Assembly (NCBI GenBank): GCA_021199145.1
Contig: JAJQIP010000182.1
Location: 1 to 7,621, forward strand
DNA: 7,621 nt
Reading direction: 5' to 3'
Source of the DNA: Porphyromonadaceae bacterium
GTDB lineage: Bacteria > Bacteroidota > Bacteroidia > Bacteroidales > UBA11471
Shown here piece after piece: positions 6,071 through 7,621 of this stretch (positions are counted from its first letter, which is position 1; each line of letters opens with the position of its first letter). The translations under genes and the position numbers were made by a program. The notes beneath the pieces were generated by a model, which was not told the DNA's origin, searched no databases, and worked only from the letters and a program-made list of their open reading frames with translations.

Positions 6071-7138
6071 TTATTGTTGGGAATCCTTTCCGAAGCGGCT
6101 TCTTAAAGTGGTGATAAGAGCGGAGAAAGAGGAGAGGCAGATTTTTTCACCCGCATAGGAAAAGGCGATATGGTCAGCGGCTTCGATGGCAATACGAGCT
6201 GTTTCCGTCGGAACGGAAGGGCTTTTCCCCTCGGCTGTATCCCCCATATTTTCATCTAAGAGACACGAAAATCCATTGCGGTTGAGCAGATTGACCCCCC
6301 AGTGCAACAGTGTGGGGTTGGCCGCTGAGAGAGCTATACGGGAATGTCCTTGTACAAGAGGGTAGTAGCTGCCGTGTTCGGGGTCGAAGCGGATAGCGTT
6401 AGAGGGGAAAAGATTGTCCAGTCTGCCGGCGAGAATCAACTCTTCAGTGACCCCGCACTCCAATCCCTTTTGTGGAGAGAGTAACCACAGTTTGTCGGCG
6501 AGGACGAGTGCCTGTCCCACGTCATGAGTAGAGAGGAGGATTGTCTTCCCGTTTTCCGCCGCCAACCGGTGGAGCAACGACATCATCTCAATCCGGCTGG
6601 GCAGGTCGAGGAAGGCGGTGGGTTCGTCGAGGAGAATCACTTCACTTTCTTGGGCCAAGGTCTTGGCGATAAATGCTTTTTGCCGTTCCCCGTCGGAGAG
6701 TTGAGAGAGATGGAAATTCCGTTTGTGGGCGATGCCCGTCTCTTCCATGACCTTTTCGATGATGCGCCGGTCGTCCGGACGAAGTGACCCCCAGAAGCCG
6801 GTGTAGGGGTAGCGTCCCAAGGCCACCAGTTCATGCACCCGTAATCCTCCCGCTACTTGACGTTCGGTGAGGACGACGCTGATGTGGCGGGCCAGCTCCC
6901 CCTCTTTATAGGCAGAGAGATTCTTCCCCTTGAGTCTGATTTCCCCACCGAGGGCAGGTTGGGTGGCCGACAGGGTGCGCAGCAGGGTTGATTTTCCGAC
7001 CCCGTTTATACCGAGCAGGGCGGTCAGTTCACCGGGATAGAGGGCAAAATCCATCGGGGGAAAAAGGGCGTTTTCCCGTTTTCCCTCTCGGTAACCTATT
7101 GTTACCTGACAACCTTCCAAGACAGGGGTCGAATCCAT
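6071..7138 (-). CDS. FecE/BtuD-type ABC transporter ATPase with C-terminal extension
   Basis: This cytoplasmic ATPase powers import through the FecCD-family permease encoded just upstream. Numbered from the ATG at 7138 (355 aa), the protein has Walker A GINGVGKST (43-51), signature LSDGERQ (147-153), Walker B VILLDEP (167-173), D-loop FLDLPSR and switch His205 (LLSTHD). The permease stop and this ATG share one base (TGATG), indicating translational coupling; a TTG one codon earlier is a worse start. The nucleotide-binding domain ends near residue 240. About 100 further residues follow, including IALSAANPTLLHWGVNLLNR and an Ala/Ile-rich end. Similar extensions occur in other Bacteroidetes members as I recall, with no assigned role. 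The substrate is probably ferric siderophore, haem or a cobalamin-like compound; the sequence does not decide. Confidence 0.92.
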   Translation of the reverse strand: MDSTPVLEGCQVTIGYREGKRENALFPPMDFALYPGELTALLGINGVGKSTLLRTLSATQPALGGEIRLKGKNLSAYKEGELARHISVVLTERQVAGGLRVHELVALGRYPYTGFWGSLRPDDRRIIEKVMEETGIAHKRNFHLSQLSDGERQKAFIAKTLAQESEVILLDEPTAFLDLPSRIEMMSLLHRLAAENGKTILLSTHDVGQALVLADKLWLLSPQKGLECGVTEELILAGRLDNLFPSNAIRFDPEHGSYYPLVQGHSRIALSAANPTLLHWGVNLLNRNGFSCLLDENMGDTAEGKSPSVPTETARIAIEAADHIAFSYAGEKICLSSFSALITTLRSRFGKDSQQ

Positions 7139-7621
7139 CAATTAAAATATTGTATTTTCCGTTGGTTGACAAGAATATAGATAATAACCGGCGCTCCGAA
7201 AAGCGGGGTTACGGCATTGAGAGGAATGATACCCCAACCTCCAGGAAGCACACAGAGAAAGTTGCAGGCCAAGGCCACGGCACTGCCTGAAAGCATAGTA
7301 GCCGGCAAGACCCAGGAGTGGTTCGAGGAGCGTAACAGCAGACGGGCGATATGGGGAACAGCCAGGCCAATAAAGGCAATCGGACCGCAATAGGCGGTGA
7401 CAATGGCGGTGAGCCATCCTGTGCAGAGCAACAGACATATCCGGATGAGGCGTACATTGACCCCTAAATTGGCCGCATAACGCTCTCCCAAAAGCAGGGC
7501 ATTGAGCGGCTTGATGAGCAGGAGTGCAGCGAGGAGTCCCACTAAGGTCGCTCCGCAGAAAAAGGGAATTTGGCTCATAGGGATGCTGGAGAAGTCACCC
7601 AATCCCCAGATGGTGTAGGAA
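7138..7621 (-). CDS. FecCD/BtuC-family ABC transporter permease, partial (C-terminal half)
   Basis: The window cuts this gene; about 160 C-terminal codons remain of an expected 330-350 aa. The frame is open to the edge (SYTIWG precedes the first visible TTG), so no start lies in the window. It is an inner-membrane channel subunit working as a dimer with the downstream ATPase. Family signatures are clear: LLLGERYAANLGVNVRLIR, which holds the cytoplasmic coupling helix, then GPIAFIGLAVPHIARLL, and near the end IPLNAVTPLFGAPVIIYIL. Several hydrophobic segments match transmembrane helices of the BtuC fold. Genes for the binding protein and any TonB-dependent receptor would lie beyond the window edge. 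Substrate is undetermined. Confidence 0.92.
   Translation of the reverse strand, partial: SYTIWGLGDFSSIPMSQIPFFCGATLVGLLAALLLIKPLNALLLGERYAANLGVNVRLIRICLLLCTGWLTAIVTAYCGPIAFIGLAVPHIARLLLRSSNHSWVLPATMLSGSAVALACNFLCVLPGGWGIIPLNAVTPLFGAPVIIYILVNQRKIQYFN

Noticed and set aside
7138..7602. A TTG at 7602 as the start of the permease
   Set aside because: The frame continues upstream to the window edge with family-like residues (SYTIWG), so the TTG encodes an internal leucine and the gene is truncated by the window.

Overview
The window reads as chromosomal DNA of a Bacteroidales bacterium with moderate GC. The supporting signs are an OmpA-type lipoprotein of PorE architecture, a DUF2027/Smr protein, the FecCD-type permease variant with an IPLNAVT motif, AT-rich promoter elements of the Bacteroidetes type (TAnnTTTG), and a lack of strong Shine-Dalgarno sequences. 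The genus cannot be fixed from the sequence alone. No rRNA, tRNA, CRISPR array or intact mobile element is visible.

Layout: (1) 1-165 is non-coding and carries an imperfect 27-bp-spaced direct repeat just upstream of the first gene. (2) 166-3052, plus strand, is a two-gene unit: a 655-aa PorE-like lipoprotein (TPR, beta-propeller, carboxypeptidase-regulatory-like and OmpA_C domains) followed after 4 nt by a family 2 glycosyltransferase. (3) 3053-3234 is intergenic with several small inverted repeats and a strong hairpin between convergent genes. (4) 3235-3849, minus strand, is a short DUF2027-type Smr-domain protein. (5) 3850-3909 is a 60-bp divergent promoter region. (6) 3910-6045, plus strand, is a two-gene queuosine-type operon: a QueA-like S-adenosylmethionine:tRNA ribosyltransferase-isomerase of unusual length (406 aa), then a bimodular (300-aa) QueF nitrile reductase. 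(7) 6071 to the window end, minus strand, is a FecCD-type permease (partial, cut by the window edge) translationally coupled to its ATPase, which has a C-terminal extension of about 100 residues.

How the genes work together: QueF reduces preQ0 to preQ1. TGT (not in the window) inserts preQ1 into tRNA, and QueA adds the epoxycyclopentane ring from SAM, so queA and queF flank the TGT step of one pathway. The ABC pair would import an iron complex, haem or a cobalamin-like molecule together with a binding protein and TonB receptor that are not visible here. The PorE-like protein would tie outer-membrane machinery, possibly the type IX secretion system, to peptidoglycan. The adjacent glycosyltransferase may act in surface polysaccharide synthesis.

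The most unusual points are the QueA/QueF pair (both longer than the forms I would expect in this phylum), the Smr protein that appears to have lost the middle of the DUF2027 region, and the upstream direct repeat. I see no clearly new multi-gene system.
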